Position numbers and translations under genes: made by a program. DNA of 43,262 nt. Origin: an uncultured Clostridia bacterium (lineage in GTDB: Bacteria > Bacillota > Clostridia > Oscillospirales > CAG-272). The stretch spans positions 1 to 43,262 of the forward strand of contig CANQNM010000003.1 of the NCBI GenBank assembly GCA_947625265.1, read 5' to 3'. Positions within the stretch are counted from its first letter, which is position 1, and each line of letters begins with the position of its first letter. Under the pieces are notes generated by a model. It did not search any database, was not told the DNA's origin, and saw nothing but the letters and a program-made list of their open reading frames with translations. Shown one piece after another: positions 34,539 through 43,256 of the stretch.

Positions 34539-36623
34539 TTATCTCTGTGTTTTTGCCCTAAAAGTGATGATGCTCTCCTGAATACTCTTCGGCACCTCTG
34601 CGAAGTGGCTGGGTTCCATTACATACTGTCCCCGTCCCTGGGTCTTAGAACGGAGATCCGTGGCGTAACCAAACATCTCGGAGAGGGGAACGGCGGCTGT
34701 CACCTGCTGTGCGCCGGAAACCGCTTCCATAGACTGTATCTGTCCTCTTCTGGAGTTCAGATCTCCGATCACATCGCCCATATAGTCGTCGGGCGTGATC
34801 ACCACAACTTTCATGATGGGTTCGGTCAGCACCGGACTCGCTTTGCGCATTGCTTCCTTAAACGCCATGGAACCGGCGATCTTGAAGGCCATTTCGGAGG
34901 AGTCCACCTCGTGATACGAGCCGTCGTACAGCGTGACCTTGACGTCCACCACGTTGTACCCCGCCAGAACTCCCGTTTGCATCGCCCCCTGGATACCGGC
35001 GTCAACAGCCGGAATATACTCCTTGGGGATGGCGCCGCCAACCACCTTGTTGATAAACTCATACCCTTTGCCGGGCTCGTTGGGTTCAAGAATGATCTTG
35101 ACGTGACCGTACTGTCCTTTACCGCCCGACTGACGTGCATACTTCATATCCACATCGGCCGTGCCGCGGATCGTTTCTTTATAGGAAACCTGCGGTTTCC
35201 CCACGTTTGCCTCCACCTTGAACTCGCGCAGCAGTCTGTCCACGATGATCTCCAAATGCAATTCACCCATGCCGGCGATGATGGTCTGTCCCGTTTCCTC
35301 ATCCGTATAGGTCTTGAACGTAGGATCTTCCTCCGCCAACTTGGCAAGAGCGATACCCATTTTTTCCTGACCCGCCTTGGTCTTGGGTTCAATGGCGACC
35401 CGGATCACGGGTTCCGGAAAATCCATGCTCTCAAGGATGATGGGATGATCCTCGTCACAAAGCGTGTCGCCGGTAGTGGTGTTCTTCACTCCGGCAATCG
35501 CCGCGATATCGCCCGCGTAGCAGACGTCAATGTCCTTCCGGTCATTGGCATGCATCTGCAGAATTCTGCCGATGCGCTCCCTCTTTCCCTTGGAAGAATT
35601 GTACACCGTGGTACCTGCTTCCAACTTACCGGAATACACCCGGAAGAAACACAGTTTTCCGACAAACGGATCCGTGGCAATCTTAAACGCCAGCGCCGCA
35701 AAGGGCTGGTCGTCGCCCGAAATCCGCTCTTCAGTCTCGTCAGTGCGAGGATTCACTCCCTTGATGGGAGGAATATCCAGAGGGGAGGGCATGTAGTCGA
35801 TCACAGCGTCCAGCAGTTTCTGTACGCCCTTGTTTCTGTAGGAAGTACCGCACACCACCGGAACGATGGTATTGTTCAGCGTTCCTAAGCGCAGCGCTTT
35901 CTTGATCTCCTCGACCGTTAACTCCTCTCCGTCGCTATATTTCGCGAAAAGATCATCATCGTGCTCCGCAACCGATTCCACAAGTTTCTGTCTGTATTCC
36001 TTTGCTTTTTCAAGCATATCTGCGGGAATCTCCTCCACGCGCATGTCCTGTCCCAAGTCGTCATAGTAAATGTCGGCCTCCATGTTGATCAGATCAATGA
36101 TTCCACGGAATTTATCCTCCGCGCCAATGGGCAGTTGAATAGGAACCGGGTTGGCCTTCAGCCGCTCTTTAATCATATCGACAACACGGTAAAAATTTGC
36201 GCCCATGATGTCCATCTTGTTGACGTATACCATACGGGGAACACCGTACTTGTCCGCCTGACGCCAAACGGTCTCAGACTGGGGTTCCACGCCTCCTTTG
36301 GCACACATCACCGTGACGGCGCCGTCAAGCACCTTCAGCGATCTTTCAACCTCCGCTGTAAAATCCACATGGCCAGGCGTGTCGATGATGTTGATACGGT
36401 TTCCTTTCCAGAAACAGGTGGTTGCGGCAGAAGTGATGGTGATTCCCCGTTCCTGCTCCTGAACCATCCAGTCCATGGTGGCTGAGCCGTCGTGAACCTC
36501 CCCCAACTTGTGCGTCTTTCCCGTATAGAAAAGGATACGCTCGGTGGTAGTGGTTTTGCCCGCGTCAATGTGCGCCATGATTCCGATGTTACGGGTGTTC
36601 TCTAAAGAATATTCTCTCGGCAT
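34539..36623 (-). CDS. fusA: Elongation factor G
   Basis: Ribosomal translocase GTPase, 694 residues. [15 protein letters not shown] (P-loop), [15 protein letters not shown] (switch II) and [10 protein letters not shown] are intact; domain [15 protein letters not shown] and the C-terminal [16 protein letters not shown] match canonical EF-G of the str operon, not the RF3-like or tetracycline-resistance branch. AAAGGAG precedes the ATG; 21 nt after rpsG. Confidence 0.99.
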   Translation of the reverse strand: MPREYSLENTRNIGIMAHIDAGKTTTTERILFYTGKTHKLGEVHDGSATMDWMVQEQERGITITSAATTCFWKGNRINIIDTPGHVDFTAEVERSLKVLDGAVTVMCAKGGVEPQSETVWRQADKYGVPRMVYVNKMDIMGANFYRVVDMIKERLKANPVPIQLPIGAEDKFRGIIDLINMEADIYYDDLGQDMRVEEIPADMLEKAKEYRQKLVESVAEHDDDLFAKYSDGEELTVEEIKKALRLGTLNNTIVPVVCGTSYRNKGVQKLLDAVIDYMPSPLDIPPIKGVNPRTDETEERISGDDQPFAALAFKIATDPFVGKLCFFRVYSGKLEAGTTVYNSSKGKRERIGRILQMHANDRKDIDVCYAGDIAAIAGVKNTTTGDTLCDEDHPIILESMDFPEPVIRVAIEPKTKAGQEKMGIALAKLAEEDPTFKTYTDEETGQTIIAGMGELHLEIIVDRLLREFKVEANVGKPQVSYKETIRGTADVDMKYARQSGGKGQYGHVKIILEPNEPGKGYEFINKVVGGAIPKEYIPAVDAGIQGAMQTGVLAGYNVVDVKVTLYDGSYHEVDSSEMAFKIAGSMAFKEAMRKASPVLTEPIMKVVVITPDDYMGDVIGDLNSRRGQIQSMEAVSGAQQVTAAVPLSEMFGYATDLRSKTQGRGQYVMEPSHFAEVPKSIQESIITFRAKTQR

Positions 36624-36644
36624 TCTTACTCCTTTGCGGGCAGA

Positions 36645-37115
36645 TCAATATCTGTAGTGTGCAAACGCCTTGTTTGCCTCTGCCATTCTGTGCGTCTCTT
36701 CCTTCTTCTTGAAGGCTCCGCCGGTGTTGTTCACGGCGTCCAAAATCTCCCCCGCGAGACGCTCCGCCATAGTGTTCTCCGAACGGGTTCTGGAATAGTT
36801 CCGGATCCAGCGCAGACCCAGCGTCTGACGTCTGTCGGTTCTTACATCCATAGGAACCTGATAGGTGGCGCCGCCCAACCGGCGCGCTTTGATTTCCATC
36901 ACCGGCATCACATTCTCCAAAGCCTGCTGGAACACCTCTAAGGGGTTCTTTCCGCTTTTTTGCTCCACGATCGCAAACGCTTCGTATACGATCTTCTGCG
37001 CCACGCCCTTCTTGCCGTCATACATGATATTGTTGATCAGTTTCGTGACAAGTTTAGAATTGTACAGCGGGTCGGGCAACACATCTCTTTTGGGTATTTG
37101 ACCTCTTCTGGGCAT
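36645..37115 (-). CDS. rpsG: 30S ribosomal protein S7
   Basis: 156 residues, normal length. [40 protein letters not shown], and the C-terminal [20 protein letters not shown] are S7 hallmarks. Nucleates assembly of the 30S head and, in E. coli, represses the operon by binding its mRNA. It lies 169 nt after rpsL, more than usual. Confidence 0.99.
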   Translation of the reverse strand: MPRRGQIPKRDVLPDPLYNSKLVTKLINNIMYDGKKGVAQKIVYEAFAIVEQKSGKNPLEVFQQALENVMPVMEIKARRLGGATYQVPMDVRTDRRQTLGLRWIRNYSRTRSENTMAERLAGEILDAVNNTGGAFKKKEETHRMAEANKAFAHYRY

Positions 37116-37204
37116 AATCTTCCCTCCTTCATTAAAAATGATATCACAGGTACTCGAAAGTGATCCTTCCGATTTGCTCTGTCCAAGGTTTTTGTTTCCA
37201 TCAC

Positions 37205-37220
37205 ATTTACGTTATTTTGA
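37205..37220. repeat. Right partner of a 16-bp inverted repeat flanking rpsL
   Basis: ATTTACGTTATTTTGA here is the exact reverse complement of TCAAAATAACGTAAAT at 37726-37741. The two copies bracket rpsL, one in the rpsL-rpsG gap and one just upstream of the rpsL ribosome site. Confidence 0.7.
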
Positions 37221-37284
37221 CAAAAAACAGGGATCAGCAAATTAGACTGAATTTTATCTTGTTACCTCTTTGTTCGGCCGAAAG

Positions 37285-37707
37285 TTATTTCTTCTTGGCC
37301 TTGGGCCTCTTCGCACCGTATTTGGAACGGCCCTGATTCCGCTTGTCCACGCCGTGCGTATCCAGCGTTCCGCGAATGATGTGGTACCGCACACCGGGCA
37401 GATCGCGCACTCTCCCACCGCGAATGAGAACAACCGAGTGCTCCTGCAGGTTGTGCCCGATACCGGGAATATACGTAGTCGTTTCCAGACCGTTGGTCAG
37501 ACGAACCCTCGCAATCTTCCGCATCGCCGAGTTCGGCTTTTTGGGGTTGGTCACCGTGACCTTGGTGCACACTCCTCTTTTCTGAGGAGAACTCTGTTTG
37601 GTCGCGGCGTTCTTCAGCGTGTTGAATCCCGACTGAAGCACCGGAGCCTTCGATTTGTAAACTCTCTGCTGTCTTCCCTGCTTTACCAGTTGGTTAAACG
37701 TAGGCAT
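37285..37707 (-). CDS. rpsL: 30S ribosomal protein S12
   Basis: Decoding-site protein, 140 residues. [20 protein letters not shown] and [16 protein letters not shown] are canonical. Two positions in the streptomycin loops are unusual: TNPKKPNSA has Asn (residue 54) where TPKKPNSA is the rule, and GGRVRDLPG has Arg (101) where Lys is nearly universal; the latter equals K88R in E. coli or M. tuberculosis numbering, a classic streptomycin-resistance change. First gene of the operon, with AAAGGAGG upstream. Confidence 0.99.
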   Translation of the reverse strand: MPTFNQLVKQGRQQRVYKSKAPVLQSGFNTLKNAATKQSSPQKRGVCTKVTVTNPKKPNSAMRKIARVRLTNGLETTTYIPGIGHNLQEHSVVLIRGGRVRDLPGVRYHIIRGTLDTHGVDKRNQGRSKYGAKRPKAKKK

Positions 37708-37725
37708 ACTCTTCCCTCCTTTTTC

Positions 37726-37741
37726 TCAAAATAACGTAAAT
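37726..37741. repeat. Left partner of a 16-bp inverted repeat flanking rpsL
   Basis: TCAAAATAACGTAAAT, in the leader of the str operon just upstream of the rpsL Shine-Dalgarno; see 37205-37220. Confidence 0.7.
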
Positions 37742-37818
37742 TTTCCGTTCGGTGCAAGAGTATTTTCCACCGCTTTCGTTGGGGACGCGGCAACCCTCTT
37801 TTCACCGATACGAGGGGT

Positions 37819-37847
37819 ATTATATCATTATTTCCCTTGCCTGTCAA
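37819..37847 (-). promoter_or_regulatory. Consensus sigma-A promoter of the str operon
   Basis: Minus strand TTGACA (37847-37842), 17-nt spacer, TATAAT (37824-37819): a perfect consensus pair, as expected for ribosomal genes. The rest of the 433-nt gap 37708-38140 holds only the inverted repeat at its far end. Confidence 0.92.
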
Positions 37848-38099
37848 CATTTATTTTTGAAATTCTTTTTCTCTTTTCTGTCACTTTTTCAAAAACATTT
37901 TTTTCACCGTCCTCTTCCCGTTGTTTCCGTGTCGGCATGAGGATTTTCTTTGCACAGTCTCCCCTTTGTTTGGAAATTTTATGCATTGGCCGATCCGTGC
38001 GCTGTCTCAGAAACAAAAAAGAAAAACTCCGTCCGAAGTTCAAAGTCTCAGACGGTTTTTTCGCGCGTTTTCTTTTGACGCTGATTTCTCCGTTTCCGT

Positions 38100-38156
38100 T
38101 GCAGACAAAAGTCCGTAAGCGCCGTTTTTCATTCTTCCCGTCAACTTTTGTCTGCA
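38100..38156. repeat. 13-bp inverted repeat overlapping the GDPD stop codon
   Basis: TGCAGACAAAAGT (38100-38112) is the perfect reverse complement of ACTTTTGTCTGCA (38144-38156), with 31 nt between. One arm encodes the last residues (ADKS) of the GDPD. No T-run, so a long-range hairpin at the 3' end of the message rather than a standard terminator. Confidence 0.6.
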
Positions 38157-39052
38157 CATTCTCCCGCTTCGGAATGTTTTGTCTTTTGTCCGTCCGTTGC
38201 GCGCCCCGTCACCTCCCTCAAAATCGGCATGATGTCCCCGTCCGTAAGATTCTCAAAAATGGCGCACTGTCCTTTCCGCATACAGCGCCGGAGTTCCTCC
38301 TTTTGCCGCACGGTCCAGAAACAGATCGGCAGCCGCGCCTTCTCAAGAACACGCAGCGGCAAGGCATCCCTATGATCAATGTTGTAGGCCACAAAATCAG
38401 GGTTGGTCAGGAGATTGGTCACCATCAGGCTCAGCAGCAGCCTCAACCCTACAAACCCGATTCTGGCGTGAAGAAAGTTGTCGGCCAACTGTCCCCTTGG
38501 AATTTCCGGCGCTCTTTTTTTCAGCGCCCAAAGCACCCGCGGATCGAAGGATTCTATGAAAACCCGTCCGCTGTATCCTTTCAAAACCTCCAGCGTCTTT
38601 TCACACAGGGGCAGGGCATTGTTTTTATCGGTTTTCAGTTCAATGAGCAGGGGAACTCTCCCCCGCGTCAGTTCCAGAACCTCCTCAAACGTGGGCAACG
38701 GCGATCCGTCCGGCAAAGGAAAAGCGCGCAGTTCCGCAAGGGAACTCTCACACACTTTCCGATCTTCCCCGCACATTCTGAAGATAGTGTCGTCGTGCAT
38801 GACGGCAAGACGCCCGTCGGAAGTCAGGTGCAGATCAAATTCAAAACCGTAGCCCTTCTCCACCGCGGCCTTGAACGCGGCGATAGAGTTTTCGGGCCTG
38901 ACGCCGTCGTGCAATCCCCGATGGGCGAAAAACGGCGGAAAATTTTGCGTTTGGGCACTCCCCTGACGGAAAGCGCAAAGGGCGAGAACCCAAAGAAGAA
39001 ACAGGAACGCCAAAAAAAGCAAAGCGCCCGTTCCAATGTAAAGATAAATCAT
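38141..39052 (-). CDS. Membrane-anchored glycerophosphodiester phosphodiesterase
   Basis: Hydrolyses glycerophosphodiesters to glycerol-3-phosphate and an alcohol. 303 residues from ATG 39052, with GGGAGAGGG upstream (track start 39076 is eight codons earlier). An N-terminal helix (residues about 3-28) anchors it in the membrane. Catalytic GDPD motifs follow: FAHRGLHDGVRPENSIAAF (His, Arg, Glu, Asn), GFEFDLHLTSDG (metal Glu/Asp), VMHDDT (second His), LLIELKTD, and late FWTVRQ. Probably acts on phospholipid head groups or lipoteichoic-acid-like polymers at the surface or membrane. Confidence 0.92.
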   Translation of the reverse strand: MIYLYIGTGALLFLAFLFLLWVLALCAFRQGSAQTQNFPPFFAHRGLHDGVRPENSIAAFKAAVEKGYGFEFDLHLTSDGRLAVMHDDTIFRMCGEDRKVCESSLAELRAFPLPDGSPLPTFEEVLELTRGRVPLLIELKTDKNNALPLCEKTLEVLKGYSGRVFIESFDPRVLWALKKRAPEIPRGQLADNFLHARIGFVGLRLLLSLMVTNLLTNPDFVAYNIDHRDALPLRVLEKARLPICFWTVRQKEELRRCMRKGQCAIFENLTDGDIMPILREVTGRATDGQKTKHSEAGECADKS

Positions 39053-39292
39053 ACGTTCATCCCTCTCCCTAGGCAAAAGCCAAAATCAATTGCCGCCCTT
39101 TGAAACGTCTTGGTTTCGGACAAAGCGTTTGCGGGCGGTTCCGATAGTCCCCTGTCCCAGGCATTCCATGCCATCGCCCGCGCCGGCGGTTCGCCCCGGT
39201 ACTCGATAAATCCTTCCAAATTTCAATACCGCCGGTTTTCCCGTAAAAATTCGTCCGACACCGGGCGCCGGGTTGCTTAGCTGCTCGGGTTC

Positions 39293-40870
39293 TCAGTCAC
39301 CCATTTCCGCTACCGTATCCAAAAGCGACTTGCCGGACGCCGGTTTGCTGTCACCGTGACGCACGAACACCATGGTGACGAAGGACAGTCCCACAAACAC
39401 GGCGGCAAAGGGAAAAAAAGTGCGCATATTCAGATCCAGAAACAGGCCGGACAGTACCGGGCTCACGGTTTGCGCCGCCATGGAGGCGGTGTAGTAGTAG
39501 CCTGTATATTTGCCGGTGTTTTCGCCGGTGGCAAGTTCCACCACCATCGGGAAGGAATTGACGTTGATGGTCGCCCATCCGATACCCGCCAACATGAAAA
39601 GCGCAACGACCAGAAGAAAAGGGGAGGAGGAATCAAGGAACGACCCGGCCGCCAGCGCCGAGAAAAGCAGCGCAACGCCAACAAGAATCGCCTTTTTTCT
39701 GCCGACTTTGGAAGAAAGCATTCCAACGGGAATATAGGACGCAATGGCAGCAGCCTGCGCGATCAGCAGCGGAAGCGCATAGTCCATGCCCAAAACCGTC
39801 CCGGCGTAAACCGAATACTTGGAGGATACCGCGTTGTACCCCACATACCACAGCGCCACCGACAGCAGAATCAGCACAAGGGACGTCTTCTCCCCTTTCG
39901 ACAGTTTCTTTTTTCCGGATGTTTCTTCCTGTTCATTTACCGTCTCCAAAATACGGTTTTGTTCCTCCGCCTCCCTGCTCCATAGAGGTTCTTTTACCGT
40001 AAAAACAAACACCGCAAGCGAAAGCAGCATCAAGACCGTCACCACCGCGAAAAAGGGCGCGAATCCCATAAGGGCGTTTTGTGCCCTCCCAGTTCCCATA
40101 AGCATGCCCGCCGCCAGCACAATGATTCCGCCCGCGGCTCCCATGAGGTTGATTACGGCGTTGCCCTTGGAACGCAGGGGCTTGGGCGTCACATCGGGCA
40201 TCAGCGCCACAGCCGGTGAACGGTAGACGCCCATGGCCAAAAGAAGCGCAAAAAGCAGAACGATAAAGAGGATGAGCGCCGAAGGGTCGCTGGCCGTCGT
40301 CTGCGCGGCGTAGGCCTGACGCGCGGGAACTACATATTCCGTGTATGCAGCGGTCACATCGCCCTTCCCGTCGACCATCTCTATCGAGGTGAATTCCTCC
40401 CTGCTCATCAGTTCCTGAAGAGGATATTTCTTCACCTTCGAAAAAATGCCGTATTCGTCCGCATTGGATGTATGTTCGCTGCCCGGATGAATTTGAGGAT
40501 TGGCGTCGTAGAGCACTTCCAGGGAGGAACGGTAGTTCTTCGGACTGACCGCTTCCAATTTGGAAGTCTGCATAGCATCCGAAAACGTGAGCAAAAGCAG
40601 CGCGCAGCAGGAAATCACCGTTCCCACGACGACAAAGGGCGTTCGTTTGCCCCAACGACTTTTGCACTTATCCGAAAGAGCACCGAAAAAGGGTAGGAGA
40701 AAAAGAGCCAAAATATTGTCGAGCGCCATCACCGCCCCGGACCACGCCTGCGCCATACCGAATTTATCCGTGAGAATTTTTGGAATGATGGTCTCGTACG
40801 CCTGCCAGAACGCACAGATCAGAAAAAAAGCGAAGCCCACAAACACCGTTCTTCTGTAGTTCAGTTTCAT
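39293..40870 (-). CDS. MFS transporter, GPH/SLC45-like
   Basis: 525-residue permease with 12 predicted helices. FGALSDKCKSRWGKRTPFVV is the loop 2-3 motif of the glycoside-pentoside-hexuronide/SLC45-like branch of the major facilitator superfamily. A soluble insert of about 100 residues lies between helices 4 and 5 (SKLEAVSPKNYRSSLEVLYD and on), longer than usual. PLRSKGNAVINLMGAAGGI and a C-terminal half with GRKKAILVG follow. Likely sugar or glycoside:cation symporter. GGGAGAAAAC precedes the ATG; promoter at 41036-41064. Confidence 0.86.
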   Translation of the reverse strand: MKLNYRRTVFVGFAFFLICAFWQAYETIIPKILTDKFGMAQAWSGAVMALDNILALFLLPFFGALSDKCKSRWGKRTPFVVVGTVISCCALLLLTFSDAMQTSKLEAVSPKNYRSSLEVLYDANPQIHPGSEHTSNADEYGIFSKVKKYPLQELMSREEFTSIEMVDGKGDVTAAYTEYVVPARQAYAAQTTASDPSALILFIVLLFALLLAMGVYRSPAVALMPDVTPKPLRSKGNAVINLMGAAGGIIVLAAGMLMGTGRAQNALMGFAPFFAVVTVLMLLSLAVFVFTVKEPLWSREAEEQNRILETVNEQEETSGKKKLSKGEKTSLVLILLSVALWYVGYNAVSSKYSVYAGTVLGMDYALPLLIAQAAAIASYIPVGMLSSKVGRKKAILVGVALLFSALAAGSFLDSSSPFLLVVALFMLAGIGWATINVNSFPMVVELATGENTGKYTGYYYTASMAAQTVSPVLSGLFLDLNMRTFFPFAAVFVGLSFVTMVFVRHGDSKPASGKSLLDTVAEMGD

Positions 40871-41035
40871 TGTTTTCTCCCAGAATAAAATTTCTCAAAT
40901 TCAGCGTTTCCGTACCTTTCCGCAAGAGCGCAGTTTCCATTGAACATTTGGCGTAACGTACAACAGTACAGTTCCAAGTCTCCGCCGCCGTCAAAAGTTT
41001 TGAAAAGGCCGAACAACCGATTGTATGCAGAGTGA

Positions 41036-41064
41036 AGTATACCATATTTTCCGCACGTTTTCAA
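41036..41064 (-). promoter_or_regulatory. Sigma-A promoter of the MFS gene
   Basis: Minus strand TTGAAA (41064-41059), 17-nt spacer, TATACT (41041-41036). Leader of about 160 nt. So the MFS gene is not only read from the upstream ATPase-like gene. Confidence 0.78.
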
Positions 41065-41162
41065 CAATTTTTGGCCAAAGCGTTCTTTTTTTAAATACCA
41101 TATCAAAGGACAAAGATTTTTCCATCGGAAATCGAACCAACGCTTCAAACAATTTTAAACCA

Positions 41163-43118
41163 CTACAGATCCGTTTCGGGTATGAGACGCAGACCTGCCG
41201 CGTTTGCAAGCAGAAACACAAAAGACAGAAGAGCGGCCAAAAGCGGGACCCGCCCGTCGGTATAGCCGGCCGCGGACAGGATCATGCCGAAAAGAGAGAA
41301 AAGCGCGGAAATCCAAAGATTTTTCCGCATGACGGCGGCAGTGCGTTTTGAAAGACGAAACGCCCTGTAAAGTTCTTCGGCTGTCCCGGTTTTCAGTAAA
41401 ACATCGGCGCTTTCCCTGAGAATTTTTTCGCTTCCGAACAGAGCGACACTGACGTTTGACGCGGCAAAGCCGGGGATATCCCCCAACGATTCCCCGACAA
41501 CCGAAACCCGTTTGCCGCTTTGACGAACCTCCCTGATTCTTCGTCCTTTTTCAGCGGGAGACGCTGCGCAGACCCCACCGTCTGTCCCCAAACCGCATTT
41601 CGAAGTTTCCGCCGAACCGTCCGAAAAAAAGACGAAATCCACACCGGAATTTTTAAGCGCCGTCCGCGCCCTTTCCTCCCTTGACTGATTCTCTTCGCAT
41701 TGAGTTTTTTCAGGTTCGTTTGCGCCTTTGATCCCCTCCCCGTTGAACTTTACCGTCTTGTCGGATTCAATGGGTTTGCCGGATTCATCGGCTTTTTCTT
41801 TGACCGATTCCTTTTCGTCGTCTCCGCGACGGTCAAAAATCACAGTGTCGATTCTTCTCAAATCTTCAAGAGCGGCAGCCCGGTGAAACAGCACGCCCTC
41901 TTTGATACCTCTGCGCATACCCGCGGCGGCGGCAAGAAATACCGCCGTTTCGGGTGAAAAAATCGCGGAAACCGTCAGCATAAAGACACCGATTCTAAGA
42001 ACCGTCCCAGGATCTCTACAAAAGAACAGCCAAAACGCACAGACAAAAAACGTAACGCTCAACGCCGCACAGGCAAAATATTTCCCGAATTTTTTGGAAA
42101 TCTCCCTGACGGAATCCTCCTTGCCGCATATCTCCTCAAACGATGAGCAGATCTCTGAAAGCAGCGTATACTCCCCGGTTTTCTCAGCGACGAATCGGAA
42201 TTCATCCGTCAAATTTACAGTTCCGGCGTACACCTTTGCGCCGGGAAAAAGTTTCCGGGGCGTTTTGGTTCCCAGTAGAAGCGACTCATCTGCAAGCGAA
42301 GAACCACAAAGAATTTTTCCGTCCGCAGGAACGGTATCTCCTGCACGTACAACGGCGACGTCCCCCGGGAAAAGCGATGCTGCGGGTATCACGCGCAGTT
42401 GTCCGCCCGCGCACACCAGCGCGTGTTCGGGCATTAACTCCACAAGATTTTGAACGGTATGCGACGTATACTCGGTTTCGATTTTCAAAACCGTAAAATC
42501 CTTGAACGCCGCCAATGTGAGAATCATACCCGCCGGTACAAACAAGAGTGTCGGGGAAAACGCGGTAAAAATAAGGGCGCGAAGCATGTTGTAGACAGAA
42601 TACGCAGCGGCGGCTCCCACACCCGCCGAAACCAATGCGTCGGTGTTCGGCTTTCCCGAAAAAAGGGCGGGAATTCCTTTTCTGAAAGGTTCAAAATTGA
42701 AAAAAAGAATGGGAAGAAACAAAAAAATCTGAAGTACCGCGCGAAAATTTTGTTCCTCAAAAATTTCAAACCACTCGGTAAAAACCCTGCCGCCCGCGTC
42801 CACAAACAGCAGAAGCAGCAGAAAAATAAAGGAAATGGTCGCTCTAAACGCGCAAAACGGAATTTTTGCGTTCATGATTTTTCCGTCCCTTACAGCGACT
42901 GAAGAATGGGGCAAAAGGGTATAGCCCGCCCGAGAAACCGCCTCAAAGAGCGGCTGATCGTCGGTAAGATTGTCGGGAAGCGTCACAAGAACCGTTGCAA
43001 AGGACGGATGAATTTCGACAAAAGCCACTTCTTCGCAGGAAAGCAGCGCATTTTTTACCGTCTCACACTCGCGAGGGGTGGCATCCCGCATCCCCAGAAC
43101 CGTATATTTTTTTTGCAT
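41163..43118 (-). CDS. P1B-ATPase-derived protein without catalytic or metal motifs
   Basis: 651 residues from ATG 43118 (AGAGGGAG upstream; track start 43187 is too early). Layout follows CopA: HMA-like domain (1-68), helices, actuator domain (235-310), helices, P-domain remains, last helices. Yet each key motif is changed: HMA loop GMRDATP instead of GMxCxxC; LLGTKTP for LTGESxP; FSPETA at CPC; IFDRRGDD for DKTGTLT (Asp 429 kept); VVGESLGDIPGF for GDGINDAP. The whole nucleotide-binding N domain is missing, replaced by a charged linker (about 432-490). CopA's Tyr-Asn and Met-Ser-Ser helix ligands are also gone. The frame is open with no stop. Cannot be an ion pump; perhaps a sensor, scaffold or partner of another ATPase. 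Confidence 0.85.
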   Translation of the reverse strand: MQKKYTVLGMRDATPRECETVKNALLSCEEVAFVEIHPSFATVLVTLPDNLTDDQPLFEAVSRAGYTLLPHSSVAVRDGKIMNAKIPFCAFRATISFIFLLLLLFVDAGGRVFTEWFEIFEEQNFRAVLQIFLFLPILFFNFEPFRKGIPALFSGKPNTDALVSAGVGAAAAYSVYNMLRALIFTAFSPTLLFVPAGMILTLAAFKDFTVLKIETEYTSHTVQNLVELMPEHALVCAGGQLRVIPAASLFPGDVAVVRAGDTVPADGKILCGSSLADESLLLGTKTPRKLFPGAKVYAGTVNLTDEFRFVAEKTGEYTLLSEICSSFEEICGKEDSVREISKKFGKYFACAALSVTFFVCAFWLFFCRDPGTVLRIGVFMLTVSAIFSPETAVFLAAAAGMRRGIKEGVLFHRAAALEDLRRIDTVIFDRRGDDEKESVKEKADESGKPIESDKTVKFNGEGIKGANEPEKTQCEENQSREERARTALKNSGVDFVFFSDGSAETSKCGLGTDGGVCAASPAEKGRRIREVRQSGKRVSVVGESLGDIPGFAASNVSVALFGSEKILRESADVLLKTGTAEELYRAFRLSKRTAAVMRKNLWISALFSLFGMILSAAGYTDGRVPLLAALLSFVFLLANAAGLRLIPETDL

Positions 43119-43206
43119 AACTCCCTCTTCCCGGCAGAAAATTTGCCTGGCAAAAATTATATGTTTATATATTGCAAAAATTATCAAAGTGAAGACAAAG
43201 TCTTAT

Positions 43207-43256
43207 GCGGGGCTTTGCCCCGCGCCCCATTTAAGGGACTTTTTGGAAAAAGTCCC
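43207..43256. repeat. Double hairpin at window end, possible dispersed repeat
   Basis: GCGGGGC-TTT-GCCCCGC (43207-43223) followed by GGGACTTTTT-GG-AAAAAGTCCC (43235-43256). It sits about 90 bp upstream of the ATPase-like gene. Sequences of this style are, in my recollection, repeated in intergenic regions of some Clostridia; no second copy is in this window. Confidence 0.55.

Noticed and set aside
32713-34581. 622-aa plus-strand ORF
   Set aside because: Runs antisense through ribU, the FMN riboswitch and tuf; no ribosome site and no domain.
34605-35888. 427-aa plus-strand ORF
   Set aside because: Antisense shadow of fusA.
37937-39103. 388-aa plus-strand ORF
   Set aside because: Antisense to the GDPD gene, whose catalytic motifs are unmistakable.
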